Of a stretch of DNA of 64,000 bases, positions 17,790-27,446 are shown piece after piece (position 1 is the first letter of the stretch; every line of letters begins with the position of its first letter). Origin of the DNA: Phycisphaeraceae bacterium (GTDB taxonomy: Bacteria > Planctomycetota > Phycisphaerae > Phycisphaerales > Phycisphaeraceae). Below the pieces are notes generated by a model that had not been told where the DNA came from, did not search any database, and was given only the letters and a program-made list of their open reading frames with translations. The position numbers and the translations under genes were made by a program. The stretch is from assembly GCA_029260715.1 (NCBI GenBank), contig JAJDCS010000013.1, positions 111,983 through 175,982 on the forward strand, in the 5' to 3' direction.

Positions 17790-17900
17790 TGGTTCGATGA
17801 AAAACGGTGCGATGAATTTTGTCGGTTATTTACGCCGTCAAAGAGCGTAGCCATATCAACGCGCATGGAACACCCGCCAGCCCCGGAAAAGTAGCCGTGT

Positions 17901-17929
17901 TTGACGCTAAGATCGCCTGTGGAGAAGAT
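17901..17929 (+). promoter_or_regulatory. Possible promoter of tRNA-Leu
   Basis: TTGACG at 17901-17906 and GAAGAT at 17924-17929 are separated by 17 nt. The tRNA begins 13 nt after the second box. The -10 is weak, so the call rests on position. Confidence 0.35.
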
Positions 17930-17942
17930 GAAACCCACAACA

Positions 17943-18028
<86 letters not shown>

Positions 18029-18075
18029 TGCTTCCACGCGACGATTAGCGAGTTCATTGACCAGGGGGAACGCCG

Positions 18076-20970
18076 TTGACCCAGAACAAAAAGACCCGCA
18101 AAAAAGGCGATGACCTCAAGAGCCGCTGTGACCGGGCGTTGCGCGAGTTGTCCGAGGCGGGCCTGCTGTGGCGGTACGGTGTGGACGGCGTCACGCAAGA
18201 ACACCGCGACCGCCTCGATCGCGAGTTGAAAATCCTGGCGGACAAGAACATCTCGGCCTACTTCCTGATCGTCTGGGATTTTGTCAGCGAAGCCCGCCGC
18301 CGCGGCATCCCCGCCGGCGCGCGCGGATCGGGCGTGGGCACCATGGTGGGCTACTGCCTGGGGCTATCCAATGCCTGCCCCGTCAAGTACGGCCTGCTGT
18401 TTGAGCGGTTCACCGACCCCGACCGCTCCGAATACCCCGATATCGATATCGACATCTGCCAAGACGGGCGGCAGGAGATCCTCGACTACGTGCGACAGAA
18501 GTACGGCCACGTGGCGCAGATTATTACCTTCGGCACGCTCAAAGCCCGGGCCGCGTTGCGTGACGTGGGGCGCGTGCTCGATGTGCCGCTTGCCGAAGTA
18601 GATCAGGTTTGCAAGCTCGTGGGTGACGGGCTGGGCGTCACGATTGACCAAGCGTTGAAGCAAGAGCCCGATCTGCGAAAACTCTACGATCAAAACCCGC
18701 TGCACAAGCAGATGATCGACACCGCGCGTCGCCTTGAGGGCATGACGCGTCACGCGGGTGTTCACGCCGCGGGCGTTGTTATCGCTACGCAGCCGCTCGA
18801 CAACATCATCCCGCTCTACCAGCCGCCCGGCACGGACCAACTCGTGACCCAGTGGGACGGCCCGACCGTGGAGAAAGTCGGCCTGCTCAAGATGGACTTC
18901 CTGGGCCTGCGTACGCTGTCGATCATCGAACGCGCTTGTGAACTGGTCAGGCAAACCCTCGACGAAGAAACCATCCGTAACACCGTGCGTCGCCCAGACA
19001 ACGCCGCCGACCACGACCCGCTCGACCTGGACCGCCTCCACTACGACGACCCGAAGGTGCTGGGCTTGTTCCGTCGCGGCGAGACAGCGGGTGTGTTCCA
19101 GTTCGAGTCGGGCGGCATGCGCAACATGCTCATGGCTATGAAGCCCGACCGACTCGAAGACCTGATCGCCGCCAACGCGTTGTACCGGCCCGGGCCGATG
19201 GAGCTGATCCCCGATTACAACGCGCGCAAGCACGGCTCACAGCCCGTGCCGAGCGTCCACCCGATCGTCGACCGTCAGACCGCTGAGACCTACGGCATCA
19301 TGGTCTACCAGGAGCAGGTCATGCTCACCGTCCACGAACTGGGCGGCATCCCCTTGCGCTCCGCGTACACGCTGATCAAAGCCATCAGCAAGAAAAAGAA
19401 GAAGGTGATCGACGCCAACCGCGCCGCCTTCATCGAGGGCGCCGCCAAGCAGGGCCTGTCCCAAGCCCGTGCCCAGGAACTGTTCGAGCTGATCCTCAAG
19501 TTCGCCGGCTACGGCTTCAACAAGAGCCACTCCACCGGCTACGCCATCCTCGCGTACCAGACGGCTTACCTCAAAACTTATTTCCCCGTGCAGTACATGG
19601 CCGCGGTGCTGACGTTCGAGTCTGTGAGCACGGACAAGGTGGTCGAGTACGCCGACGAGTGCAAGCGTGTGTTGTTGCCCGGTGAAGGCGCCGGCCGGGG
19701 TGTGGCGGTCCGACCGCCGGACATCAACCTTTCAAACGTTCATTTTACGGTCGTGTACGACCCAGACGAGACGCGCGACGCCGATCACGGCCACATCCGC
19801 TTCGGGCTTAGCGCGGTCAAGGGCGTGGGTGAGAAAGCGATACTCGCCATCATCGAAACGCGGCAGAAAGACGGGCCGTTCAAGAGCCTCTACGACTTCA
19901 CCGACCGCGTCCCCCTGCGTTCCGTCAACCGCTCGACGATCGAGGCGCTGATCAAGTGCGGGGCGTTTGATGAGCTACACGGCATTGAGCAACGCGCCGC
20001 CATGGTCGAGGCGCTCGACGCGGCCATCCAAGCCGGCCAGCAAGCCGCCATCGACCGGCACAACGGTCAGATGAATTTTTTTAACACGCTCGATGCGGCT
20101 GCTACCGACGACCAAGCCGCGGCGAAGACCAACGAGACCCGCCTGCCCGCCGTGCCGCCATGGACAACCGCCGAGCTACTCAAGCACGAAAAAAGCGTGT
20201 TGGGCTTCTACGCTTCGAGCCACCCGCTCGACCAGCACGGCGAACTGCTCGACCGTTTTACCAGCGTATCCATCGCGGCGATCCGCGACCTGCCCGCCGA
20301 CACGAAAATCACCGTCGGCGGCATGATCACGCGCGTGCGCCCCACCTTTGTCAAGAAAGGGCGTAGCGCCGGCGAAAAAATGGCCATGATCACCGTCGAA
20401 GACAGCAGCGGTTCGATCGACGGCGTGGTCTTCTCAAGCGTCTACCCGGTGGTTGAGCCGTTGCTGACAGACGACCGTGTGCTGCTATTCAAGGGCAGAG
20501 TGGACCGCCGCAGGGAAGAGCCCAGCCTCGTTGTTGAAGAGGTCATCCCGCTCGACGACGCGGCTGTACACCTGACCGAAACGGTCAAGATCGTGCTCGC
20601 CGACCCGCCCGCCGACTCAGGCCAGGACGCCCGCCCGATCAACGGCGAGCTGACCCGTCTCAAGACATTGCTCCGCCAGTCGTCGGCGCCCAACGGGCAG
20701 CGATCCGTGCCCGTCGTGTTTGAGGTCCACCAAGGCGGTTACGTGGCGGTGTTGCGTGCCGACGGCCTGCGCGTGGCGGTACACCCCAAGCTGCCCTCAC
20801 AGGTCGGGGCGCTACTCAAAGAGCACGGCCGCTGTGAACTGATCGGGCCCAAAAAAATCGCTACCCCAACCGACAGCCCCGCCCCGCAAAGCCCCGCTTC
20901 AACCAGCACCCCGGACCTCTTCGGGCAAACGCAATTCGCCCCCGGCGAAGCGCTCGCGGTAAGCGCGTGA
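18076..20970 (+). CDS. dnaE: DNA polymerase III alpha subunit lacking the PHP domain
   Basis: A 964-residue C-family polymerase catalytic subunit. The polymerase begins almost at once: ISAYFLIVWDFV and GARGSGVGTMVGYCLGL (81-97) are the start of the palm. The acidic motif PDIDIDIC lies at 121-128 and a third Asp at 274 in LKMDFLGLRTL. Fingers, tandem HhH, a clamp-binding-like QMNFF (665-669) and an OB fold (about 746-830) follow. The first 300 or so residues of normal DnaE, which hold the PHP domain, are missing. An in-frame TGA at 18058-18060 bounds the frame, and TTG 18076 with an AGGGGGAA site is the first start. The upstream DNA is a tRNA gene, so no hidden N-terminus exists. The PHP part, if any, must be encoded elsewhere. 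Confidence 0.88.
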   Translation: MTQNKKTRKKGDDLKSRCDRALRELSEAGLLWRYGVDGVTQEHRDRLDRELKILADKNISAYFLIVWDFVSEARRRGIPAGARGSGVGTMVGYCLGLSNACPVKYGLLFERFTDPDRSEYPDIDIDICQDGRQEILDYVRQKYGHVAQIITFGTLKARAALRDVGRVLDVPLAEVDQVCKLVGDGLGVTIDQALKQEPDLRKLYDQNPLHKQMIDTARRLEGMTRHAGVHAAGVVIATQPLDNIIPLYQPPGTDQLVTQWDGPTVEKVGLLKMDFLGLRTLSIIERACELVRQTLDEETIRNTVRRPDNAADHDPLDLDRLHYDDPKVLGLFRRGETAGVFQFESGGMRNMLMAMKPDRLEDLIAANALYRPGPMELIPDYNARKHGSQPVPSVHPIVDRQTAETYGIMVYQEQVMLTVHELGGIPLRSAYTLIKAISKKKKKVIDANRAAFIEGAAKQGLSQARAQELFELILKFAGYGFNKSHSTGYAILAYQTAYLKTYFPVQYMAAVLTFESVSTDKVVEYADECKRVLLPGEGAGRGVAVRPPDINLSNVHFTVVYDPDETRDADHGHIRFGLSAVKGVGEKAILAIIETRQKDGPFKSLYDFTDRVPLRSVNRSTIEALIKCGAFDELHGIEQRAAMVEALDAAIQAGQQAAIDRHNGQMNFFNTLDAAATDDQAAAKTNETRLPAVPPWTTAELLKHEKSVLGFYASSHPLDQHGELLDRFTSVSIAAIRDLPADTKITVGGMITRVRPTFVKKGRSAGEKMAMITVEDSSGSIDGVVFSSVYPVVEPLLTDDRVLLFKGRVDRRREEPSLVVEEVIPLDDAAVHLTETVKIVLADPPADSGQDARPINGELTRLKTLLRQSSAPNGQRSVPVVFEVHQGGYVAVLRADGLRVAVHPKLPSQVGALLKEHGRCELIGPKKIATPTDSPAPQSPASTSTPDLFGQTQFAPGEALAVSA

Positions 20971-21008
20971 CGGCCTAGCCGCATAAAAAATAGTAGAGAG
21001 GGCGGCCC

Positions 21009-21965
21009 TTACAAATACCGCTGCGTCAGCCCGCGGTAGGCGTCGACGCGCCGGTCGCGCAGGAAAGGCCACGCCTGGCGGTATTCGTCGATCAGAGACA
21101 GGTCGCAATCCGCGTAGATAATTTGTTCCTGCTGCGGGTCGGCCTTGGCGATCACATTCCCCCCGGGGTCAGCCACGAAGCTCGAACCCCAGAACTGCAA
21201 GTCCCCCTCCGTGCCCACGCGGTTGATCGCCACGACAAACACACCGTTCGTGATCGCGTGCGACCGCTGCACCGTCTGCCACGTGTCGAGTTGCCGCTTC
21301 CGTTCATCTGGTGTTTCGTTCGACGCCCAGCCGATCGCCGTGGGGTAGAAAATAATCTGCGCCCCGCCCAGCGCCGTGAGCCTGGCCGCCTCGGGGAACC
21401 ACTGGTCCCAGCAGATCAGCATGCCGACATTGGCGTGCGGCGTCTGAATCGCTTGCCAGCCCGGGTGCGTACCGCTGTCCCCCCCCACTGCGTTTCCGGG
21501 GACATTCCCGGGGGCGTCGCCGGGCGTGAAGTAAAATTTTTCGTAAAAATTCGGGTCGTCGGGGATGTGCATTTTGCGGTAAGTGCCGGCGATCCGTCCG
21601 CCCCCGTCGGGTGAGATGAGCACGGAGGTGTTGTGGTAGACGCCCTGGGCGCGTTTTTCGAACAGCGACGCGGTGATGTAAATACCAAGCTCGCCAGCCA
21701 AGCCGCACAGCCGCTGCGTGGTCGGCCCGGGGATCGTCTCGGCAAGCCCGTACCGCTTGGCGTCTTCGATCTGCGGGAAGTATTGGCTGGCGAACAACTC
21801 TTGCGTCGCCACGATCTGGGCGCCGTGGCTCGCGGCCTCGCGCGTGAGCCCGATCGCTTTCTCGATGTTTTGTGCCGGGTCCGTGCCGCAGTTGTGTTGC
21901 AGCAGCGCGATCCGAACGGGGCCGGCGCCGGCGCTTTGCGATGGGGGTGTGTTGCGTGTCGTCAC
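21009..21965 (-). CDS. aguB: N-carbamoylputrescine amidase (nitrilase superfamily)
   Basis: A 318-residue carbon-nitrogen hydrolase that converts N-carbamoylputrescine to putrescine, the last step of the agmatine route to polyamines. The catalytic triad is Glu56 (ATQELFAS), Lys131 (TYRKMHIPDD) and Cys185 (LICWDQWFPE). The EKFYFTPGD segment is typical of AguB. Between about residues 152 and 172 there is an insert rich in Gly and Pro that the family usually lacks. No agmatine deiminase is seen nearby. Other nitrilases with the same triad are the alternative, but the motifs favour AguB. Confidence 0.88.
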   Translation of the reverse strand: MTTRNTPPSQSAGAGPVRIALLQHNCGTDPAQNIEKAIGLTREAASHGAQIVATQELFASQYFPQIEDAKRYGLAETIPGPTTQRLCGLAGELGIYITASLFEKRAQGVYHNTSVLISPDGGGRIAGTYRKMHIPDDPNFYEKFYFTPGDAPGNVPGNAVGGDSGTHPGWQAIQTPHANVGMLICWDQWFPEAARLTALGGAQIIFYPTAIGWASNETPDERKRQLDTWQTVQRSHAITNGVFVVAINRVGTEGDLQFWGSSFVADPGGNVIAKADPQQEQIIYADCDLSLIDEYRQAWPFLRDRRVDAYRGLTQRYL

Positions 21966-21978
21966 AGGGAGAGTCTAA

Positions 21979-22701
21979 CTAATCGGCGTCATCCGATGAA
22001 GGGGGTGCTACCGGCCCGGTCAGCGCGGCCGCTCGCGGCGGCTCTTGCACCCATTCGAAAGACGACAGAAAGCGGTTGATCTTCGGCACGCGGTGCGCGG
22101 CGATCCTTTCACCCAGGTCGCCGCCCGCCCCCCACGCGTCGGCGGGCATCTCTACCCAGAACACCGCCATCTTCGCACCGTAATCCACAAAATACATCGC
22201 GTGGTAGCGCATGCGCATGTGCGTGGCCCCGCTGAGCGTGAACCGTGGTTTCACCGCCTGGCGGTACACCGCCACCAACGCATCGCGGCCGTTCACCGCG
22301 ATTTTCTCGGCTTCGAATTTAGCCAGCAACGCGTTGTGTGCCCCTTCAGCCTGGAAGACCATGTCGGCACGGGCCCGCTTGGCCAATCCAATAAACGCGC
22401 CCCGCGTGGGTTTGTTTGTCGGCTTCTCAAACGCGTGTACGCGGTAGACCTCCGGGTCGTCGCCGGGGCCTGTAAACGTCACCGTGGTGCCGAGCTCGGG
22501 GTCGCTCGCTCCTTCTTCATTGACGGTGATGTCCGACAAGCTGTACGCGCCCGCCAACCGAGGCACGCGCACGCGGAACCCGGGGTTTCCCGTTAGGTAG
22601 TGCGTGGTGTCGGGCGTCGTGCTTTGGGGGGTGCGTAGCGAGCAGCCCGCGAGCATGGCTGTGGCGACAACTGGGATCAGTGCAATGGGGATTCGTTTCA
22701 T
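21979..22701 (-). CDS. Lipoprotein of unknown function
   Basis: A 240-residue protein beginning with a lipoprotein signal: positive N-terminus, hydrophobic core and lipobox LAGC (Cys at residue 20). The mature part contains beta-rich segments and a stretch starting VYRVHAFEKPTNKPTRGAFIGL, but no family is recognised. It ends 13 nt before the AguB start on the same strand, so it is upstream of aguB in a probable two-gene unit. The role is unknown. Confidence 0.6.
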   Translation of the reverse strand: MKRIPIALIPVVATAMLAGCSLRTPQSTTPDTTHYLTGNPGFRVRVPRLAGAYSLSDITVNEEGASDPELGTTVTFTGPGDDPEVYRVHAFEKPTNKPTRGAFIGLAKRARADMVFQAEGAHNALLAKFEAEKIAVNGRDALVAVYRQAVKPRFTLSGATHMRMRYHAMYFVDYGAKMAVFWVEMPADAWGAGGDLGERIAAHRVPKINRFLSSFEWVQEPPRAAALTGPVAPPSSDDAD

Positions 22702-22936
22702 GGCGACTCCATGAGCGTCGCACCAAGCCGCTAGAAAGCCACGGGGCGGTCGCTGGTGTTAAGTGTTGCCGGACGCGGCAGTGCTAAGGCGTGGTGCTCC
22801 GTCACACCCACAAAACCCCTCCTCAGCCAACCGGGGCCGACAGACGTGTGCCGGGCATTATAGGCGGTACCCAGCGGGCTCGTATTAGCAATTCAAGGAG
22901 AAATTCAGGCTCAGGGCCTGGCAGGGTGTACTTTGA

Positions 22937-24685
22937 TCAATTCAACTCGCAGGCGCACCAGGCCTCGTCTTGCCCCACCACGGCTTTTTGGAGCAGGTGA
23001 AGTTTCACCGCCGACCCCAACTGCCCCACCAGGGCGACCGCGGCCTTGGCCTGATCGGTAAACACCCGCAGCACCGGCTCTGCTTGCCGATCCAGCAGCA
23101 GCCCGGAGTGCGCCATTTGCAACAACTGAAAGTGCTCACAAACCCAGTCGCGCGTGTGCATCAGGTCGACGATTAGCGAGCGCAGGCTCGCCGCGCCGCC
23201 CAAGTCCGCGCCGCGCCGCTCACCCTCCGCGGTGTCGCTCGCCACCAGGTGCAGCCGACCCGCTTGGTCAAGCATCAGCCTGATGTGTTCGTGCTGCGGG
23301 CAACGCCCCTCCAGCAGCACCGCGTCGAAAGGCAGAAGCTCTATCAAGTCCAACTCACACGCGACCGCCGCTTGCTGCCGCGCGTCGCTTACCGCGTCCG
23401 TGTCGTCCGGGGTTTTTAGCATGGCCGGGTCGATGTCCCACCCTTCGCCGGCATCCGGCTGGAGGGCTTGGTGGGGCATTGTCAGCTCATCAACACCCAT
23501 CGGCAGGCTGTTGATGTCTTGCGATTCAAAGTCAGGCTCAGGTGTATTCACGTTGTGGGGCACCCGGTCTCTCCAGCGGTCCATCAGCCCCCTGGCGTCG
23601 GCAAAGCCATCAGCCATGTCGTGGAGAAAAACCTGCACCTGCGACCACAGGTCCTGATCGTCGCTAAAGAATCGCCCGATCGGTTGGCAGCAGACCGGCT
23701 GCATCTGCTTCTGCCAGCCCACCAGTTCAACGGGCGTGTCTAGGAAGCTGTTGGCGGTGTGGTTCAGCTTGATCGCCACCCCTTTGGCGGCGCCCTCGTC
23801 GCTGCCCATGACCATGACACCCACGCGCGGGTGGTTGTACCCGTCTAAGCGATCCGCCCACGGCGACACGCACAACTGCTTAAGCGTCCGGTACGCGCCC
23901 ACCACGGCCGCGTCGTCGGCGCCACACAGCAGCGTCCAACGCGGCAGTTCCCACGCCCTGCCGAAGGACTGCATATCGATCGGTGTGGGGATGTGGATCA
24001 GCCACGTGCGGATTGGCCCGGTTTCTTCCGATTGCGATAGCTCCGCCAGCACATGGGTCAGCGCCTGCGGGTCCTCGGCGTGCTGCTCGGCTAGCCTGGT
24101 GGCGGCCGTGGGCCTGTGACGCCGCGCGGTGACCAAATCAACGTCCACCGCTTGTTCGTCGATGCTCAACACACCCACCGCCCCGCGTTCTCGGGCCAAC
24201 CGCTGGGCATACTGTGTCAGCCAGGGGCCGCCCGTGCCCGGCAGATTGCCCAGCAGAACCGCTTCAACGAGGGTCTCTTGGCCGCTGGCTTGCTGTTGCG
24301 TAGCACCGTCGGCCATACGGCTGCCTCCGTTGCGGGTCGCGGCTTCGGGTGAAACGCGGATCGGCCCGTCTCCGTGCGGCGTTGACGCCCTGCCCATCGA
24401 ACCAGGGAATTGCTTGGTGAAGACGCCCGGCTCCGTGTCCCCGTTGTCAAAAGGCTTGGTGTTTAGCTGCGGGAAGCCCCGGTGTGGGCTGTGGTCATGA
24501 TCCGTGTCCTCACCGTGTGAGGCCGACACTGTCGTTGGTTTTAAGTGGGGCGGTTTGAGGGGGGGGCGATCTTTCGATCTGTCTTCGTTACGCGCGGCGT
24601 CCAGACTGGACGTGCTCGTGGTATTGGTTAGGAACAGGTCCGCCAGTTTATCGAGGGTCTGTTGTGTACGGGTGGGATCATCCAT
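22937..24685 (-). CDS. Unrecognised protein with a degenerate ParA/MinD-like region
   Basis: A 582-residue protein when started at ATG 24685, which has a GAGAGGTG site; a longer frame from 24769 lacks one. The N-terminal 110 residues are polar and probably disordered. Around residues 135-330 the pattern AVLLGNLPGTGGPWLTQYAQRL followed by VGVLSIDEQ resembles a MinD/FlhG-type NTPase start, but the Walker A lysine and threonine are absent. The remainder shows no motif. It is encoded 103 nt downstream of the ParA-like gene on the same strand, and may be an inactive partner of it. This reading is an inference from a weak pattern. Confidence 0.45.
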   Translation of the reverse strand: MDDPTRTQQTLDKLADLFLTNTTSTSSLDAARNEDRSKDRPPLKPPHLKPTTVSASHGEDTDHDHSPHRGFPQLNTKPFDNGDTEPGVFTKQFPGSMGRASTPHGDGPIRVSPEAATRNGGSRMADGATQQQASGQETLVEAVLLGNLPGTGGPWLTQYAQRLARERGAVGVLSIDEQAVDVDLVTARRHRPTAATRLAEQHAEDPQALTHVLAELSQSEETGPIRTWLIHIPTPIDMQSFGRAWELPRWTLLCGADDAAVVGAYRTLKQLCVSPWADRLDGYNHPRVGVMVMGSDEGAAKGVAIKLNHTANSFLDTPVELVGWQKQMQPVCCQPIGRFFSDDQDLWSQVQVFLHDMADGFADARGLMDRWRDRVPHNVNTPEPDFESQDINSLPMGVDELTMPHQALQPDAGEGWDIDPAMLKTPDDTDAVSDARQQAAVACELDLIELLPFDAVLLEGRCPQHEHIRLMLDQAGRLHLVASDTAEGERRGADLGGAASLRSLIVDLMHTRDWVCEHFQLLQMAHSGLLLDRQAEPVLRVFTDQAKAAVALVGQLGSAVKLHLLQKAVVGQDEAWCACELN

Positions 24686-24788
24686 GATCACCTCTCGCGT
24701 TTCCCACGGCCGGTTCATCGAAACGTTCGACCTACCAACCCCCCGCTTCGCTGTGTCTCGTTCGCTCAACAGGCCCTTGTGCCCGAAG

Positions 24789-26072
24789 CTACGAACAGAT
24801 TTCGATCACGCTGTTGAGTTCGCCAAATGAGTTGGTCTCTTGCTTGGTGTTGTAAGGGTCTTTGACCCACAACCCGTCGATGACCAACCGGTACAGATAC
24901 CTGCCCGGCGGCAAGGGTAACTGCGCCTGCCACACCCCCAGGGTATCGTCTCGCTTCATCGGTGTGATCGTGGGGTCCCAGTTGTTGAAGTCCCCGGCGA
25001 TCTGAACCCTTTTCGCGCCGTTGGCGGGCTGGATGAAGATCAACCCCTGAGTGGTCTCGCGCACGCCGAAGGCACGCTGCAGCTTGCTGTTTGAAGTGTG
25101 TGGCTGAGCACTGGGCTGATGCGGCTGTTCCATCACCGACGTCGCCGTCTCGTGCTGCCCGGATGCAAGCTCCGGCTGGGTCTTGAGCTTCGCCGCCAAC
25201 GCCGCCGTCCTTGCCGACAATGCCCTGGCACGCTCCACCAGCTCCGCTGCCCTGTCCATGACCGGGCTGTTGGGTGACGCGGCCACCGGCTGGTCTTCGC
25301 GGGGTACAGGCGGGTGGGCGGTGATCCACTGGGCTAGTTTTTCAAAGTCCTGCATCCCACGGCTGCTGGGGTCGTATTCATTAATCGGTTGGCCGAAGCT
25401 GGCCGCCTCTTTGAGCTTGCTGTTGTAGTACACCACGACCGGCAGCAGCTTCTCGCCGAATTGGCGACGCAGCTCCGTGAGGATCTCTCTAGCCAGGCGC
25501 GTGCGCACGTCGTACATCGTCGCCAACACGCTAAACCGGGCCGCGTGGTTCACACGGCGGGCCAGCATCTGGATCGTCGCCTCCTGCCGCACCGCGCCCT
25601 GCATGGAGAAGTACCCGGTTTCCACCGGGATGATCACCTCGCCCGCAGCCCGCAGCGCGTTGAACGTCAACAACCCGATCGACGGCGGGCAGTCGATCAC
25701 GCAGTAGTCGTACTGGTCGCAGACGGTGCTGAGCACCTGCAACAGCCGGCGATCGCGGTCCGGCGCGTCGGAGATTTCTTGTTCCAAGCCCGCCAGCGCC
25801 ATCGTGCACGGCGCCAGGTCCAGGTTCGCCGAGATTTGCCATATGACGTCCGCCAGTGCCATCGACCCGTCGAGCCCCGCGCGGAGGATGTCGCAGATGG
25901 ATCGCTCGATCTGCGCCTCGGGCACGGCAAGCCCAAGCGAGCAGTGCGACTGGGGGTCCATATCAACCAGCAGGGTGCGGTGTCCCTTGGACGCCAACAC
26001 CGCGGCGAGGTTGACCGAGACGGTGGTCTTGCCGCATCCGCCTTTTTGATTGATGATCGCGATCGTTCGCAA
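24789..26072 (-). CDS. ParA-family ATPase fused to a C-terminal glycogen-binding-type (CBM48/E-set) domain
   Basis: A 427-residue protein. The N-terminal 250 residues are a complete ParA/Soj ATPase: deviant Walker A NQKGGCGKTT (8-17), Walker A' VDMDPQSH, Walker B YCVIDCPPSIG and the later ATYYNSK-type region. A linker of about 90 residues follows. The last 80 residues form an early-set domain like AMPK-beta and isoamylase N-domains (VQIAGDFNNWDP, then PGRYLYRLVIDGLW). Translation starts at TTG 26072 after AAGGA. ParA proteins position cargo or chromosomes; the added domain would bind a carbohydrate or act as a protein-interaction module. No parB is adjacent, so classical chromosome segregation is doubtful. 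Confidence 0.87.
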   Translation of the reverse strand: MRTIAIINQKGGCGKTTVSVNLAAVLASKGHRTLLVDMDPQSHCSLGLAVPEAQIERSICDILRAGLDGSMALADVIWQISANLDLAPCTMALAGLEQEISDAPDRDRRLLQVLSTVCDQYDYCVIDCPPSIGLLTFNALRAAGEVIIPVETGYFSMQGAVRQEATIQMLARRVNHAARFSVLATMYDVRTRLAREILTELRRQFGEKLLPVVVYYNSKLKEAASFGQPINEYDPSSRGMQDFEKLAQWITAHPPVPREDQPVAASPNSPVMDRAAELVERARALSARTAALAAKLKTQPELASGQHETATSVMEQPHQPSAQPHTSNSKLQRAFGVRETTQGLIFIQPANGAKRVQIAGDFNNWDPTITPMKRDDTLGVWQAQLPLPPGRYLYRLVIDGLWVKDPYNTKQETNSFGELNSVIEICS

Positions 26073-26567
26073 GGGGCTGTCCTTTACGCCAACAGAGTCT
26101 TAAATAACCGTCACCCTACTGCTGGCTGTCCGTGGCCGCCTTTTACCCATATTACCTTCAGCTTTTTTGGGCCTCACGTCAAACCGTGCCGGCGCTTAGC
26201 CTAACAGCAGATCAAGCGACCGTCGCAGTTAGTGATAGTTATCGGGACTAAAAACTTAAAATCTTGAATAACAATATAAAGAACGCCGATCCGCCCCGTC
26301 CGCCACGCTCCAAGACCGGGCACACGGCTTGGCTCCGGGGCAAAGCAACCCTTGATCGCGACCGAGGTCATTATTAAGTCCAAGGGAATTGCTTCTTATG
26401 GACTTTGAGACCAAAGCCATCTGTTTTGCTTTTAAGGCAGTGTTTAATATGAGGTTACGATTCTTTGGTGCCGACGGCACGCATTAAGAAGTATGGTAAG
26501 CGCTCTTGTATTCAAGCACTATGTATGCTGGTTACGCCCTTCGGCAAAACGTTCTAGAATAACCCCT
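26073..26567. other. Intergenic region between divergent parA-like and methyltransferase genes
   Basis: About 495 bases, AT-rich around 26230-26290, holding the promoters of two divergent genes. TAGAAT at 26555-26560 lies only 8 bases before the GTG start of the methyltransferase, which would give a nearly leaderless message, but its -35 is poor. An in-frame open stretch begins at 26493 and contains no recognisable sequence. No ParB-type palindrome is apparent. Confidence 0.35.
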
Positions 26568-27188
26568 GTGTCAAACGACCATTACCTCGATCCGTATAAA
26601 AAATCCGTCCGCAAGCACGGCAGCGACTTCGGCGTCACACTCTGGGCCAACACCGACTCCCAGGAGCGGCGGTTTGAGGTTTTGACCCAGATGTGCTTTT
26701 TGGCGGACAAGCGCATCCTCGACGCCGGGTGCAGCCGCGGCGACCTGGCAGCCTACCTGGCCAAACGGGACATCCCGTTTCAGAGCTACGTAGGCGTCGA
26801 CGCTTTGTGTGACGTGATAGACTTCGCCGCCAAGCGTGGCCTGCCCCGGTCCCAGTTCCGCTGCGGCGACTTCGTGGCCGACCCGTCCATCCTGGCGATC
26901 GGTGACCCGCAGATCATTTTCATCTCCGGCTCGCTTAACACCATGACCGACGACCAAGCCGTCGCGGTCTTGGAGTCCGCCTGGGCAGCCACCAGCGAAG
27001 CCCTTATTTTTAACTTCCTCTCGGACCGGGCAGCCCCCCAAGCCCCCTTGCAGAAAGACACCGCCCGCCGCCTCGACACTTTCAAGCTGCTCGACTGGGC
27101 CTTGGCCAAGACCTGGGCGGTGGCGTTGCGCCACGATTATTTCAACCACGGCCACGACGCCACCATCCTCATGCGAAAAATAAACTGA
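26568..27188 (+). CDS. SAM-dependent methyltransferase, class I fold
   Basis: A 206-residue protein if started at GTG 26568; a frame open from 26493 adds 25 atypical residues. Motif I is ILDAGCSRGDLAAYL, followed by VGVDALCDVIDFA, and a later PQIIFISGSLNTM matches the post-II region. The substrate is unknown. Its 5' end faces the ParA-CBM48 gene. The C-terminal NHGHDATILMRK is typical of small methyltransferases that act on metabolites. Confidence 0.72.
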   Translation: MSNDHYLDPYKKSVRKHGSDFGVTLWANTDSQERRFEVLTQMCFLADKRILDAGCSRGDLAAYLAKRDIPFQSYVGVDALCDVIDFAAKRGLPRSQFRCGDFVADPSILAIGDPQIIFISGSLNTMTDDQAVAVLESAWAATSEALIFNFLSDRAAPQAPLQKDTARRLDTFKLLDWALAKTWAVALRHDYFNHGHDATILMRKIN

Positions 27189-27446
27189 CCGCACCTGCCC
27201 ACGCGGACGCGAGACGCGCGTGCGTAAATCACCTACCCAGCCAATATCTCTAGTGCGTACCTTCTTAAGCCCCAAACATTGAACCCGTGAGGGTAGACGT
27301 TCAGTCATGCTTGATGTACACTAAATAGGCTAATTTTCTTGATTTAAAGAAAAATAGCAGGTGCGATTCTGAAGCAGCGCACTTACAAGGGAAGTTTTGG
27401 GGTAGACTCCTACCGAACGACCCAAACAGGCCTGGAGGGCGAGACC

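Noticed and set aside
17690..17942. Possible hidden N-terminal half of DnaE upstream of the tRNA
   Set aside because: No frame in this stretch resembles a PHP domain, and it is occupied by the promoter of the divergent operon and the tRNA-Leu.
26493..26567. Upstream start for the methyltransferase
   Set aside because: The added 25 residues look random, and the frame is simply open. GTG 26568 gives an N-terminus in keeping with the family.
27334..27353. Inverted repeat TTTTCTT/AAGAAAA downstream of the methyltransferase
   Set aside because: The stem is almost entirely A-T and has no following T tract beyond its own arm, so a terminator call is not supported.
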